Source of the DNA: Styela clava
Lineage: Eukaryota; Chordata; Ascidiacea; Stolidobranchia; Styelidae
Direction: 5' to 3'
Assembly: GCF_964204865.1 (NCBI RefSeq)
Contig: NC_135261.1
Span: 16,678,001 to 16,742,000, forward strand
Length of the DNA stretch: 64,000 bases
Of the stretch, positions 1 to 11,359 are shown piece after piece. Position 1 is the first letter of the stretch. Every line of letters starts with the position of its first letter. The position numbers and the translations under genes are program-made. Under the pieces are notes generated by a model, which saw only the letters and a list, made by a program, of their open reading frames with translations, made no database searches and had not been told where the DNA came from.

Positions 1-190
1 TCTTCGTACCATTGATGGCATAAAGGGAATGACTAAGTGGTTTCTTTATAGGTATAAAATCAGCTGGAATAATTGAAAGAAATGACCCAGAATCGACAAG
101 AAATCGACGTCGACTCGATTCATCAATTATGTACATAAGAGAAGTTGGTTGTTGCCATGCTGAGTTTGATGTTGCACAGATTCTTTCGGG
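1..190 (-). pseudogene. Retroelement aspartic protease fragment, cut by the window edge
   Basis: The minus-strand translation of about the first 150 bases contains FLVDSGSF followed by a hydrophobic stretch. This resembles the flap-side start of a retropepsin, whose usual core is D-T/S-G. It lies just downstream of the gag frames at 214-1453, on the same strand but in a different frame from the gag stop, as expected for the pro-pol part of an LTR retrotransposon running off the left edge. Too little is present to classify the element beyond an LTR retroelement, probably Ty3/gypsy-like. Confidence 0.55.
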
Positions 191-213
191 TTTTCGACAA
201 CTTTGACCCGATC

Positions 214-954
214 TTAGTGAAAATTTTGAGGAGCCATGGCACATCCTACACCTTTGCATTTGTAAGCTTTGTCGCCAAAAGTCGCGTGATAGTAACAAAG
301 ATTGGGGTCCGTGTTTTGTTGAGAAATGTTCATTGGCGGTCCATTATTGTGTCGAAAAGGCGGACCACGATATTGGCGATCGCGTCTAGGCGGTCCTCTC
401 AAATTGTTGTATCTCTGAGGTGGTCTGTCCTGGTAATCATTGCCTCTCTGCTGACGGTTGTAATTTGAGCGGTAGGTTTGCTGTTTTTCCTGTGTAACCT
501 TGTCTAACTGAGTTTTAAGCTGTTTAATCTCTGCCAACAACTCTGAATAAGCTCTTGTGTCAGATTGTGGTGTTGTTTTAGAATTAGTAGCAACGCTTGA
601 TGCGGAATTTGTATCCCAGAATGTTTCTGCCATGTCTACAATTTGACTAATGAAGCGTTTTGTTCCACTTTTTGCAAAAAGTCGCCTTACGAAAATCGCC
701 ACTGGTTCTGGTACAAGTTGAACAAAATAAAACCGTAATATTTGCTCCGGAATCGGGTTTTTTGAAGCGTGAAAATCTAGTGTACGACAAATTAAGCTGT
801 ATATTTGGGTAGGTGTCATATTCTTGCATTTAGGGCCTAACGCCTCGATTTGGTCGATGAAATTCAACTCGAAAATTTGTTTGATAGCGTCAATAAAGTT
901 ATCATAATCATCCTTCGTTATTTTAGTGTCTCGATCTGGCATAAACTCCTCCAT
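214..954 (-). pseudogene. Retroelement gag, C-terminal part (nucleocapsid)
   Basis: A 246-codon frame. The first half is helical and gag-like. A central stretch is rich in Q, N, R and G (about residues 150-210), as in RNA-binding nucleocapsid regions. It ends in a cysteine/histidine cluster, CYYHATFGDKAYKCKGVGC, which is the C-x2-H...FGxxAxxC form common at the end of invertebrate Ty3/gypsy-type gag proteins. It overlaps no host gene. Its start abuts the stop of the frame at 956-1453 with one base between them, so the two look like one gag split by a small frame change. Probably an inactive copy. Confidence 0.7.
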
Positions 955-955
955 T

Positions 956-1453
956 CTAGCATATATACTGGTCTGGCGTGAAACTCTGAATTACATATTT
1001 GAGTTTAAAATCAGGATCGATGATTCCGAAATATGTGAATGAAGCAGTAATATTATCAATCCATTGCCTGACAGCGTGCTCCCAAATAGGCTCGCGTTTG
1101 TTCGAGGTCAAAAATTTTATATAGTTATCAGGCAACATAACCATCTCCGTATTCGAAGAGGTGGAAGAACTGGATGAGCGCGGTGTAGGGTTCTCAGAAC
1201 TGACATTCTCTGTAGTTATTGAAGATGTAGAAGAGCTTGATGATCCAGGTGTAGTGTTCTCAGAAGAGATAAGTTCTGTAGTTGTAGGCGAAGATGTCAT
1301 TGTGCACTGTGTGGTTTTGCGTGAACGAATTTTAATAGTTTGTATGGCTACACTTATCCTTTGTGGTTGAGTTTTAATTGAGGTTGAATCAGAGCGTCTG
1401 CTTTCTGAATCTTGCTTTTGTTTAAGGCGTTGCGACCGTCTGGTACTTGACAT
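956..1453 (-). pseudogene. Retroelement gag, N-terminal part, frame-disrupted
   Basis: The first ATG is at 1453. The 165-residue frame starts with a basic segment, then a Ser/Thr-rich low-complexity stretch with two near-identical acidic units, then a helical gag-like segment ending at a stop at 956-958. The next frame (214-954) begins immediately afterwards. The junction lies in a short TA-repeat tract, so a one- or two-base slip could have separated the frames. I cannot tell a fixed mutation from a programmed frameshift. No host function is implied. Confidence 0.6.
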
Positions 1454-1462
1454 GCGTAACAC

Positions 1463-2735
1463 TAAAATCTAGCGGCGACGGAACGCAACGAACGCATAAA
1501 GTGTGTATCTGGCATTCCTATATAAAAATTACACATTACAGTAAAAAAAACAATATATATATAATGTTCGTTTGAATCCTTTGTCCGTGAAAACGTCTCG
1601 AGAATAAATATGAAAAGGTATTTACTTGGAAAGACTGCGGTCTTCATTGTTGAATTCCTGAATTGCCATCATGAAGTTGATTTCCAGTTGTTGAATTGAT
1701 TTTTCCAACTTGTTGAATTGAATTTCCGAGCGGTTGCGTGTCTTTACACGTCGGAGGTCATCAAAATATAGGGATAAAGAGATGAGATGTTGATGTGATA
1801 AAGACTATCACCCTATATGTTTAAGTTCGATTCCCGCGTTATTGTTTTGACACGCGTTATGGAATGTGACTCCAATCTGGACTCCTTCAGACGATAATAA
1901 GCACACAGTGTTGATGCTAATCGTTGTTGTATATTATAGGAAGATGCACAATCCAAATTCCGAAAACAGATAAAATTGAGACACACTTAACTCTTAACAC
2001 AGTAAATCAGGAGTGAATCAAAACACATCACACTTAACGCAGTAAAAACAGAAGTGGATCTAAACACAATATTATGCAGCCCTCTCGGCAAGCCGGGACG
2101 ATACGTCATCAAATTGGTCGATACGAGAAAGGCAGTACATGTAATCAGTAATCAGTGTTGCTACAATAAAATGACCTATTGTGGGAAATGGAACACACTA
2201 TTAAAATGAAAGGGTTAAATACATTATAATTCATAGTTACACAATGCACATTCGCTACAGTATCATTCGTATATTTTTATATCTATGTCATGTATCAAAT
2301 ATTTCAAATGTTTCGAATATTTCATTTTCGAATCGAATTACGAATCAGAATATTCCAAGTCGAATATTTCCGAATCTGAATCGATTCAAAGAAACATAAT
2401 ATTATCGTTAACTTTCTTCGCGTTTGAAATAACTAAAAGATAAATCATGATACTAAGGGACTGAAGAATAAATAAAGTTAATAGAAAAAATAAATTCAGT
2501 TAATGTATCAAATAACCAATATATATATTACGACAGAGTAAATTTTATTAAATGGTATAGTGATAGTTTTATTCTAAAATCGACGTTCAAAATATATGCG
2601 CCATGATTTGGAAAAAAGCAAGGATTACGAAGATGCTTCTCTCGCCGGTGAATTGCGGGTTCAATCAAGATTTTTGTGTACGGTAAGTAGCCTGCCTACT
2701 ATCTCGAAAAGTCGCCATCATTCAACGAACCGAGA
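1463..2735. other. Non-coding stretch, possible LTR or leader of the 1-1453 element
   Basis: No supportable gene. It lies upstream of the minus-strand gag, where a 5' LTR and primer-binding site would be expected, but without the partner LTR I cannot place boundaries. From about 2,280 it is AT-rich with repeated short GAATATTTC-type words. Small ORFs here show no family resemblance. Confidence 0.4.
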
Positions 2736-2743
2736 GTTTACGA

Positions 2744-4173
2744 CGGTGTTTCCCAACCCGAGTCCGCGGTCACAAAAGAGTCCGCGGAGCGTTTGAGTGA
2801 GTCCGCAACGAGCCAGAAATTCACTGCGGGCCGCAAACGTTTTTGCGAAACTTAACTATCAACCAAGTTACGATTTACGTTGGAATTTACATAAGACAAA
2901 GAAAGTTTATTCACGTAACATTAATCGAGTCAATAATTACTGGTTACTTAGTATGGCTGGGCATATATTCCGATATTCAACTAATAGAATAACAATTTTT
3001 TATTCGAAAATTTGGTAATAGGTGACGCGACAGGTCATTTGTGCGTCGCTTAATCAAACGATTGGATTTCACAACACACTTGCGGATTTCCGGCGAAAAC
3101 ACGAGTCGGCACACGCGTCGATAGATACCTAAGTGGCGTATCTCGCGAGTTCGAACAACGAGGAATTAATTTTTAAAGGCGTCAATGGTGGCAACCCAAA
3201 TTTTCTAAATGAAAAGCGACAATACTTATACTAAAAATAAAACAGAGAACACCATAACACCATGATGATCCGCTTTTATGATGATCCGCGACCGATTGAA
3301 AACGCTTTTTTAGACATTGCAAATCGTAAAATTTCGGGTGCTGCCGTAGTATATGCACCAGCAATGACATGTTTAATGTCATTGGTACCAGGGATTTTTT
3401 TCTTAAAATCCTTTGCCTCCTCCACATTAGTACGTAAAGTACTGGAGCGCAGTAAATGCTGTAAGGACATCTCAGATTTGTCAAATTCACAAAAATACGA
3501 ATCAAAACAAAATATAATCGGGCACTTTACCACGCATTTTTGTGTCCACTGATTGTCATGATATTTTTGCATTTATTTCGTCAACATAACCGAAAATTGA
3601 AATGCGAGGCAGATCCAAATTAAATTAATAATAAAGCAAGGCGATGAATGTGTATTTTTGATTTACTAATATATTTTGAATATATTTTTAATAAGTACTA
3701 AATCAAGTTGTACTGTCTATAAATTTATAGCAGTTAGCAGGCGATAACAAATTCGCAAGATCGCAAAAAATATGTATCAAAACTAAATATAATCGCGCAA
3801 TAAATTCTCAAATTGATATGCTCGTAGATTGCTGTGGCATTTTAAAGAAGTAATGCTTTCATCTTGTCGTAAGTCGACGAAACCGCAAGTTACCATGAAT
3901 ACAATCAAATTAAAATAGACCCATTTTAAATTCTCGTTGTTGTCATGGATTAAATATTGGGCGACAGGCCATTCATTATACACTAAAAAAGTCGGTTCTT
4001 TTCATGAACGCGTAATTGCGGCGAATTTCCGATTTTGATTCAATAAAATTCTGTTGTGTTTGGTTTTATTGTTTCTTCACACAGAGTGCGGTTGCAATAA
4101 ACGCACATTGAGTTCGCAAAGGTTTTCGCCGGTGAGAAAATAGTCCGCGACCAAAAAAGGTTGGGAAACGCTG
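2744..4173. mobile_element. hAT-like DNA transposon relic with 8-bp target duplication
   Basis: The ends are inverted: GTTTCCCAACC near 2747 and GGTTGGGAAACGC at 4159-4171, followed inward by AGTCCGCGGTC and its complement. Flanks are gtttacga (2736-2743) and gtttacta (4174-4181), an 8-bp duplication with one mismatch, typical of hAT elements. The left end differs slightly from the expected CAGCGTTTCCC start. Short ORFs inside (for example 3276-3572 minus) show no transposase motif I can recognise, so this is a non-autonomous or decayed copy. Confidence 0.65.
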
Positions 4174-4471
4174 GTTTACTAGTATGATTGGCACAGCATA
4201 GTACAATGTTAGCTGTCATTAGAAAGATATTAAAAATATCTAAACATTTTATTGATTTTGTTATAGGATATTTTAATAACATTTCGGATTTTTTGTATAT
4301 CATAGCTGGCTCCACACTACAATTTTATACGCACATCCATTTTCAAATTTTTTTTCTTCAGGCAATCGTAAGATTTTAAATCAAAATTGACATCATTATT
4401 AGTTACGAATTTGCTTTCATTCAATATGTCATTCCTTATATTGAGGCAATTCACCGATTTAATATTATTTT

Positions 4472-4536
4472 ACTCGACCGGGACTGGTAACCAGGAGAGT
4501 CCACGGTTCTCCATATGATCAATCCTACTTAAGATT
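4472..4536 (+). repeat. 3' fragment of the tRNA-derived SINE
   Basis: Contains GGTAACC-AGGAGAGTCC and GGTTCTCCATATG, matching the central-to-3' part of the SINE seen complete at 18438-18782. Only about 65 bases are recognisable. Confidence 0.55.
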
Positions 4537-6269
4537 GTTCTTTTAGTCACTGGTTACATTCTAAAATTCCACAAGTTTACCTTCTTAAGGTCGACGGTAT
4601 CGAAGTTACGAATTTAAAATCCTGTATCTGTAAATGCTGCACCAATTAGCGTTTGTTTAAAAGCCGGTTCGTAAAAAGTGTTTCAAAAGTTATTCCCCGA
4701 TGTTATATTATATCGTGTTTGTTTATTTTACTCTGTGCTGTCTCTGTTTTGGCAATCGGGGGCGTACTTTTTGTACGTTTTACCCAGGTTTTACCCAAAG
4801 CGTATAAATAATATAAGCGAGGCAACGCTCAGACAATGGACGCCATCTTGTGCCTATTGTTCTCGGCAATTTAACACAGCGCCTTATGAGAAGTTTCAAC
4901 ACAATTATTGAAACATACCTATTATTTTCACTAATATTTTGCGTACAAAAATTTTGAAGGTCGCGTTTTGAAGTAGAATCTTAGCCGTACATGCTTATAT
5001 CCTTTCATGTTGGCCAAATTACATTTATAGTACATTAAATTGTCTTTGAAGACAAGTATACCGGTTCCGAGTTGCTTCCGAAGTAAATTGGCCATTCTAA
5101 TCGTCATAATTAACCATTTGACAATGGCGTTCCTTATGACGTCACAGATGAAAAGTTGTATGTTTTCTTCGAAATTACCGGCCGACCCAACTTTGCTTCA
5201 ATGGCCGTTTCTATTTTCTGGTTGAAATTTTTCGGTCGTCAATCTCCATAATGCTCTACTGCTCAGCTCAAAGCTGCGCTAGAAGAACAAATGACATTGT
5301 AGGATTGTTGCGGAGACATTTTACAGCCTCAAATTAGCGTATCACTATAAAATCTTTGGAAATATGACCAAAAATGGTTCTACGCTGTGTTTGGGGTCAA
5401 ATTTAGCGCATTGGTTAGTTTTTTTTCCTAAATTGCGTTATATATTAAGATAGCATATATCTTAAAGTTCAAAATCCACCCTTCAGTTTCATTCTAGCAC
5501 TTGTACCAGCGGACTTATTCGATTCGGTACAACAACACGACGAAAATTTCCCATAAGACTCCATTGTTTCGCGTTTCCCAAATATGGCACAAGATGGCGT
5601 CCATGAACTTGCTTAACATTAGGCAAGTTGGTTGCCGGCCGTTGGTTTTACCCAAAGTGTTATAGTCACTTTGGTTTTACCTTAATTGCAAGCTTTGCTC
5701 GCCGTCCAAGTAACCCGCATTTTGTTTGTTCGTTTGTTACTGTTGTATTGTTTCGTTTTACGCCAGAGCGACCAAAACAGCATTTTTACTGATTGATATT
5801 CATTCTGACAGTGAAGTATTATTTCGACAAGATACTGAAATCCAGGTGTGTTTTCAATATCCGCCACTGTAGGCGCTATAATTTCGAACTGGAATATGTA
5901 CAAGTTTCGTAATCTTTTGTTTTTAATTTAATCCAGTAAACTTTACTGCTTTATTATGCTGTCGAAGTAAGCGGATTTGCCCGATTTCTTTGTGTTTACT
6001 ACCTCTGTGTGAGTCTGTTTGCAGTATCCAGGTATTGTCGTGTACCGTACCTGTCCTATAGCATAAATCGAAATTATAACTGTTCTTTGTGCCATATATG
6101 TGTCGACCTCTTCATTCAGCTGACTTTGGTTCAGGTCAAAGCTCAAAAACTGCATCAGCATATCTTTTGTTGTTCGCGCGTGACTCGAAACGCTTACGTT
6201 AGCAAACTGATTCAATACTGTGTGCAGATGTCCCATTACCAACCAGTACAAACTACTAAAAGGATCAGC
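4537..6269. other. Intergenic, with short repeats; upstream of the endonuclease gene
   Basis: No gene supported. Short repeats are visible. ACCCAAAG preceded by TTTT occurs near 4794 and 5645. A segment reading GACGCCATCTTGTGCC near 4841 recurs inverted near 5586, so 4.77-5.69 kb may be a decayed inverted-repeat element. The open frame continuing upstream of 6270 to 6009 reads like untranslated sequence rather than protein. Confidence 0.4.
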
Positions 6270-7334
6270 ATGGAGAATTGGCTTACCGCTGCAATCGTCA
6301 TAGTGTCCATAATATTTTTGGCAAGATCGGACATAAAACTTCACTTGGAGGACAAACATCTACAGGGCCAAGCCGTTGGTCATTCACAGGGCGTTTATTC
6401 GGAGGATTCCTGCGATGAGTTTTTCTTTGGGATGCCATTTCCTAAAATAAAAAGTGACCAGACTGGGTTAGTTAAGCTTTGCCAAACGCAGCAGCATGAT
6501 GGATACGTGGGTCCTGCAGTTTATGCAACCTTGTTCAGCATAACAGATAGAATACCTGTTTACTCAGCAGATGTTATAACACTGTATCCTAACAGTACAG
6601 GGTACATGCGACCAGATGAAAAATATTGGAACAGAGTGGCTTTGGAACTTTGTAATATAGATCCCTCAAATCTTCCATCATTTCCTATCTCTTCAAGATT
6701 AGGTTCAGCAGGAAGTGACACGGTTGCATGCGGAGCGAATCAAGCTATCAATAGGGATTATAAGGGTAACTGGGAAGCACTTGGTGTTGACAGGGGGCAT
6801 TTAAACCCAAATGCAATCAATTTCCAAGATCAGGAAAGTCAGGTTGGCACATTTACTTTAACGAATGCTGCTCCACAGTTTTCTGCATTCAATCAAATTG
6901 CATGGGAGCAATATGAATGTGTGACTAAATACATTGTCATGAAGTACACCCCACTTCAGCGTGTTTACGTCGTTACTGGGACGATGGGACAAGCAAAGGA
7001 TCCAGCTGGAAATCTTTTATGGATGAATGATGGAACGCTGGATAAGAAAAACAGAGTAAAAGTTCCCGAGTACTATTGGAAGGCAGTTTGCTATCCTGGA
7101 AATCCTTGGGACTCGACAAGTCCATGGGCCTATGCGATCATAGATAAAAACATAAAGGACGCTGGAAATTCTAGTCCAGACAATATCATGCCTGTAGAGA
7201 AATTCTCATCCATGTATTTTGAAGATGACGTATTCGCGGAACCTTGCTTGAGTGCAACGATGGGGCCAATTCAAAATCTCTTCGACGACTGGACAAACCA
7301 CGTAAACAGCATTTGTCACGGCAGAAGAAGATAA
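6270..7334 (+). CDS. Secreted DNA/RNA non-specific endonuclease (ENDOD1-like)
   Basis: A single-exon, 354-residue protein of the NUC1/Serratia-type beta-beta-alpha metal nuclease family, closest in layout to animal ENDOD1-like proteins. These cut DNA and RNA non-specifically with one Mg2+. I chose the ATG at 6270 because it begins a clear signal peptide (a short charged start, then AAIVIVSIIFLA). The longer frame back to 6009 looks non-coding. The catalytic DRGH motif is at residues 174-177 (His177 as general base). NAAPQ and FNQIAWEQYE at about 199-216 supply the metal-ligand Asn (208) and the structural Trp. VPEYYWKAVC at about 265-274 is the later core strand. Export implies a digestive, lysosomal or immune role; which one cannot be told. 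The next gene, 1.1 kb on, is also an intronless exported hydrolase. Confidence 0.9.
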   Translation: MENWLTAAIVIVSIIFLARSDIKLHLEDKHLQGQAVGHSQGVYSEDSCDEFFFGMPFPKIKSDQTGLVKLCQTQQHDGYVGPAVYATLFSITDRIPVYSADVITLYPNSTGYMRPDEKYWNRVALELCNIDPSNLPSFPISSRLGSAGSDTVACGANQAINRDYKGNWEALGVDRGHLNPNAINFQDQESQVGTFTLTNAAPQFSAFNQIAWEQYECVTKYIVMKYTPLQRVYVVTGTMGQAKDPAGNLLWMNDGTLDKKNRVKVPEYYWKAVCYPGNPWDSTSPWAYAIIDKNIKDAGNSSPDNIMPVEKFSSMYFEDDVFAEPCLSATMGPIQNLFDDWTNHVNSICHGRRR

Positions 7335-8400
7335 ATTTAATACACATATAAACACAAATTGACTACCAATCTCATGTCTTATCAACATATCATAACAGCA
7401 TTGAACACACATTTTATTTTATAGCATTAATTTGCAGAACCCATTAATTAGCATAATTTTAAAATAGTATATAGTGATTATTTGCCAACTTTTTTTTCAT
7501 CTTTAATGTCTTTAATTCAGCTGCTGATATCTCATTAAATTACAAATATATGTTACATAACCTTTCTGTTGTTACTATGCCGTAATATTGACCTTGCTTG
7601 TTTACTGCCTAAACTTTTGTATAGTATTTTTTTTTCTTCCAACATACCACTGTATACAACCTTTCAATTTGATGTACATATGTGATTTTGAGACAATGGT
7701 TCTCTGATTATGTTTCCGTACTTTCTGTTGAATTCAATATGATTGTATAAAACTATGTATTTGATATTGTTTTAAACCAGTTGTGTCCAACCTCCGGCCC
7801 ACAAGAAGTTTGCTGCCGATCCTTGGCCAACTGTTTACAATAACATTATAAGTAAAACTGAGACAAAAAACTTTGTGTATCATACGTTTGTAATGCAATA
7901 TCACACAAAACACACGACCAAAGCATGTGGTATTTGGTATGACTGGAACGGCAAGAGGGGACGTTATCGAACATTTGGTTTTTTGGTCAAGTAGAGGGTT
8001 GTTTGCTCAATATTTCATAAATCTTAATCAAGTTTCAAACCTATAACCTGAAAAAATATACGCAATGAAATTACAGAAAAAAGTATCATCAGGAAATGCT
8101 TTTCTATTTGTTTCAATGATATTTTTTTACGATCAAAAATGTCAAATATAAATGACACACCAATTACGTGGCACAGCATGCGAGTGTGTAAATAACGTTC
8201 AAAATGTGTTTTGCAATAGAAGAAATAGTTTCATGCTGTCTATTTATATCTTATATTCCACCAAAAATTTATGGTTATGACATTTTTTAATGTGTGACCT
8301 GCGGCAAGTATGATTTCCAAGTAGTTATAAAACTGTGCCTCATTTGTAAAATCAAAATTGCCTTAAATTTTGCTTCTTTTCGTATAAATACTACTATATT
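7335..8400. other. Intergenic with a decayed hAT-like fragment
   Basis: At 7781-7812 GTGTCCAACCTCCGGCCCAC resembles the left end of the hAT-like repeat at about 12637. A possible partner, GACCTGCGGCA, sits near 8296. No reading frame of interest and no well-placed AATAAA for the endonuclease gene; ATTAAA near 7535 is the best candidate. Confidence 0.35.
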
Positions 8401-8410
8401 GAAGAGCAAT

Positions 8411-8431
8411 TTTTTGTTGTTTTCTCCTTAG
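8411..8431 (+). promoter_or_regulatory. Strong 3' splice acceptor in the 5' UTR of the beta-galactosidase gene
   Basis: A long T/C tract ending CTCCTTAG places an acceptor AG at 8430-8431, only 33 bases before the ATG at 8465. It would join either an upstream non-coding exon or a trans-spliced leader. Similar acceptors precede INTS10 and TMEM167. Confidence 0.55.
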
Positions 8432-8464
8432 TTATCAAAAGCCTATTATTGCACTAGTTTAGCA

Positions 8465-10375
8465 ATGAATTGGTGGTTATTGGCAGTGTCATGTAGCTTA
8501 TTAACGCTATCGGTTGAAAGCAGAGAGTTTACAGTTGATTACAAGAACAATGTGTTTCTGAAAGATGGCGAGCCATTTCAATACATCTCTGGGTGCATGC
8601 ACTATTTTCGCGTTCCTCGATATTACTGGCGTGATAGGCTTCGAAAGATGAGAGCATGTGGATTGGATGCGGTGCAAACATATATTCCGTGGAATTTTCA
8701 TGTAGTAGATGGTTCTTATCGATTTGATGGCGAACATGACATTGCGGCTTTCCTCGAAATGGCACAAGAGGAGGGTCTTCTTGCTATTATAAGAGGTTTT
8801 CCCTTTTCTGACACAGAGTGGGACATGGGAGGCTTACCCAGTTTTCTGTTAAAATCAAAATATAATCCTCGAGAAAATCCAATAGGTCTCCGAACATCTG
8901 ACCCAAGATTTTTGTCTGCTGTAAAGGATTGGCTTGGTGTCATACTCCCAATATTGAAGCAATATTTGTATAACAATGGGGGCCCGATAATAATGATACA
9001 AATAGAAAACGAATACGGGAGCTATTACGCACAAGATACTACGTATTTAAAATCATTATACTATGATATTGATACCATGCTGGATGAGAATGTCGTCCTT
9101 TTTACAACGGATGGTGACGGCGCTAGCTATTTGGAACATGGGCATATTGATGGAGTATTTCAAACAGTAGATTTTGGACCAGGGGCAAATGTCACTTCTT
9201 CTTTTACCCTACTGAGAAAATTTCAGCCTGATGGGCCTCTTGTCAATTCAGAATACTATACGGGATGGTTAGATCATTGGGGTGAAAACCATCACAGGAC
9301 ATCGTCGGAAGCGATTTGTAAAATATTTGATGAAATGCTAGCAGCAGGTGCATCTGTAAACTTTTACATGTTTACCGGAGGAACTAATTTTGGATACTGG
9401 AGTGGATCAAATGGTGGTTCAATCTCACAAGTTACAACCAGCTATGACTATGATTCACCAATAAGTGAAAACGGAGATACAATGGAAAAATACTTCAAAA
9501 TTCAAGAAGTTATTTCAAGATACAAACCACTGCCTCATATATCAGTACCACCGAATATTACAACAATTAGCTATGGATCATTGAAGTTAACTAACCAAGG
9601 CTCTTTTTGGGACCATTTAACATCACTTTGCCCGGATGGGCCTGTTATAGGATCTTCGCCATTGTCATATGAAGATTTAGATGTGGTAGGAGGGTATGTT
9701 CTATACAGGACCACTGTACCACCATTGTTTCAAAGACACGGTGGCCAAAATGTCAATTTAACACTCGAGAATTCAGTTCGTGACCATGCAAAGATATATG
9801 TCAACCAAAATTATGTTGGACAACTGGAAAGAGGTTCACAGACTTTAAATTTAGGAGCATGTTCTGAAGGAGATCAAATTGATATATTAGTTGAAAGCAG
9901 AGGACGATTGTCTGTCGGTACTGGCATCAATGATACCAAAGGGATTGATGGGAAAGCGAAAATTTCAATTGGCACAATATACATAGCCTGGTTAACAAAT
10001 TGGGAAATGTATCCGTTGAATTTGAAAAACATGGCTCTAAATTTAAAAAGCAGTGAACAAACAAACGGAGTGAATATGGAACAGGTACCTGCAATATACA
10101 CAGGAACATTGTTTGCTCAAACAGTCGCAGATACTTTTATAGACTTATCAGGAGGCAGCTGGACAAGTGGTTATGTTTTAGTAAATGGTTTTAATCTAGG
10201 AAAATTCCAACCAAAACAAGGACCTCAAATAACTTTGTATCTCCCAACAAAGACTATTTTAACTGATGAACCAATTCTGCATTTCACACTTTTTGAGATG
10301 AATCCGAGTCCAACATGTGCAGTGGCATCAAGTTCCTGCACAATTAACCTGATTGATCATCCAATGATTGGGTAA
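8465..10375 (+). CDS. GLB1: Beta-galactosidase, GH35 (GLB1-like)
   Basis: A single-exon, 636-residue enzyme that removes terminal beta-galactose from glycoconjugates, in the lysosome or secreted. A signal peptide covers residues 1-20. The GH35 barrel contains the signature GGPIIMIQIENEYG with the acid/base Glu183, and NSEYYTGWLDHWG with the nucleophile Glu263. The 80-residue spacing matches human GLB1 (188/268). SYDYDSP and the C-terminal jelly-roll (NGFNLGKF) are present, and the end IDHPMIG aligns with human FVDRPVIG, so the protein stops where the human C-terminal extension begins. Oddities: the conserved WNxHEP motif reads WNFHVVDG, and RPGPYICAEW reads RGFPFSDTEW, so two highly conserved active-site loops have changed. 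Human GLB1 is multi-exon, whereas this copy has no introns. AATAAA lies at 10654-10659. Confidence 0.93.
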   Translation: MNWWLLAVSCSLLTLSVESREFTVDYKNNVFLKDGEPFQYISGCMHYFRVPRYYWRDRLRKMRACGLDAVQTYIPWNFHVVDGSYRFDGEHDIAAFLEMAQEEGLLAIIRGFPFSDTEWDMGGLPSFLLKSKYNPRENPIGLRTSDPRFLSAVKDWLGVILPILKQYLYNNGGPIIMIQIENEYGSYYAQDTTYLKSLYYDIDTMLDENVVLFTTDGDGASYLEHGHIDGVFQTVDFGPGANVTSSFTLLRKFQPDGPLVNSEYYTGWLDHWGENHHRTSSEAICKIFDEMLAAGASVNFYMFTGGTNFGYWSGSNGGSISQVTTSYDYDSPISENGDTMEKYFKIQEVISRYKPLPHISVPPNITTISYGSLKLTNQGSFWDHLTSLCPDGPVIGSSPLSYEDLDVVGGYVLYRTTVPPLFQRHGGQNVNLTLENSVRDHAKIYVNQNYVGQLERGSQTLNLGACSEGDQIDILVESRGRLSVGTGINDTKGIDGKAKISIGTIYIAWLTNWEMYPLNLKNMALNLKSSEQTNGVNMEQVPAIYTGTLFAQTVADTFIDLSGGSWTSGYVLVNGFNLGKFQPKQGPQITLYLPTKTILTDEPILHFTLFEMNPSPTCAVASSSCTINLIDHPMIG

Positions 10376-10653
10376 ATTTTCACCAACCATATAACGAAAT
10401 TAATATGGCCGTCTGTAAATACTGCTACAAATGCTATCTGTAAAGATAAGACGGCTATGTGCATAGGATATATCAGGTATCTGTAAAGCTGCAATTGTGA
10501 ACCATGATTAGCATTCTGCAATGATGAAATTTAATATTAATTCCTCCATTCTTCACTGTATAAAGCAGTATATCTTATACTCCCAAATTTTCAAATCTAG
10601 ACTATGCAAAATCTCTAGCAATATTATATTGTTTGATTTTCATCACATATTTC

Positions 10654-10659
10654 AATAAA
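10654..10659 (+). terminator. Poly(A) signal of the beta-galactosidase gene
   Basis: AATAAA about 280 bases after the stop codon, within a T/A-rich 3' UTR. Confidence 0.6.
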
Positions 10660-10911
10660 TATCTTCATCATATTAAAAAAGAATTTTATTTAAAAAAATA
10701 GCACAAGCTGCATAGGCATAGTATAGTGTGAAATAGGTGATTTCAGATGAGAATTAGAAAACAAAATAAGGAAAAGTAGATACGCAAACGCAATTATTGC
10801 TATTCATCACAAATTTAGTCAATGCCACAACCCAACCAATGATAGGTGATTTCTATACAATGATGTAAATAATAAGGTACGATACTTTATTTGAAGTTCA
10901 CAGGCAGACTC

Positions 10912-11155
10912 TATTGGCCTACTGGTTGGAGCGCAGTGCTAAGAACCTGTAACCCACTTGCCATCGCACCTGTGGATAGCTTACCGCGACTCCGCAGATT
11001 CGGATCGGTTTGGGGATAATTATATGAGAGAAGATTGCTAGACTACCTGCTGTTGTGAGGTGGTTCACGTAACCACTGGTCGGTTATGGTTTCCTCCAAG
11101 CCCATGCATCTGAAATAAATAATTGGCTTACTATTTTCATACCAGACATCAAATG
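10912..11155 (+). repeat. tRNA-derived SINE copy, 3'-truncated
   Basis: Forward copy with the family landmarks CGTAACC-CTGGTCGGTTA-GG and CCTCCAAGCCCATGC, ending in a segment equivalent to CATACCCGACATGAAATGG. It lacks the final part of the complete copy at 18438-18782. It lies between the beta-galactosidase and BLOC1S4 genes, which converge here. Confidence 0.65.
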
Positions 11156-11359
11156 GATGAAAGCAATTTAATTCTTCGAGTATGATAATTCTGAAAACTA
11201 ATCAAATTATTGTTTATATCAACTTTTCAACATTCAAATTCAAACTGTTATTTAGAGTATATCTTTTGGCCATCTCTGGCTTTTAGTTTTTTCAGTATTA
11301 TATAAAGTGTGATCAATTTTGTGGTAAATACAACCAACCCAGTGAGTGTGTCCTTTAAA

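Noticed and set aside
6009..6269. Upstream extension of the endonuclease reading frame
   Set aside because: The extra 87 codons are Cys/Tyr/His-rich and unlike the family, and the ATG at 6270 begins a proper signal peptide.
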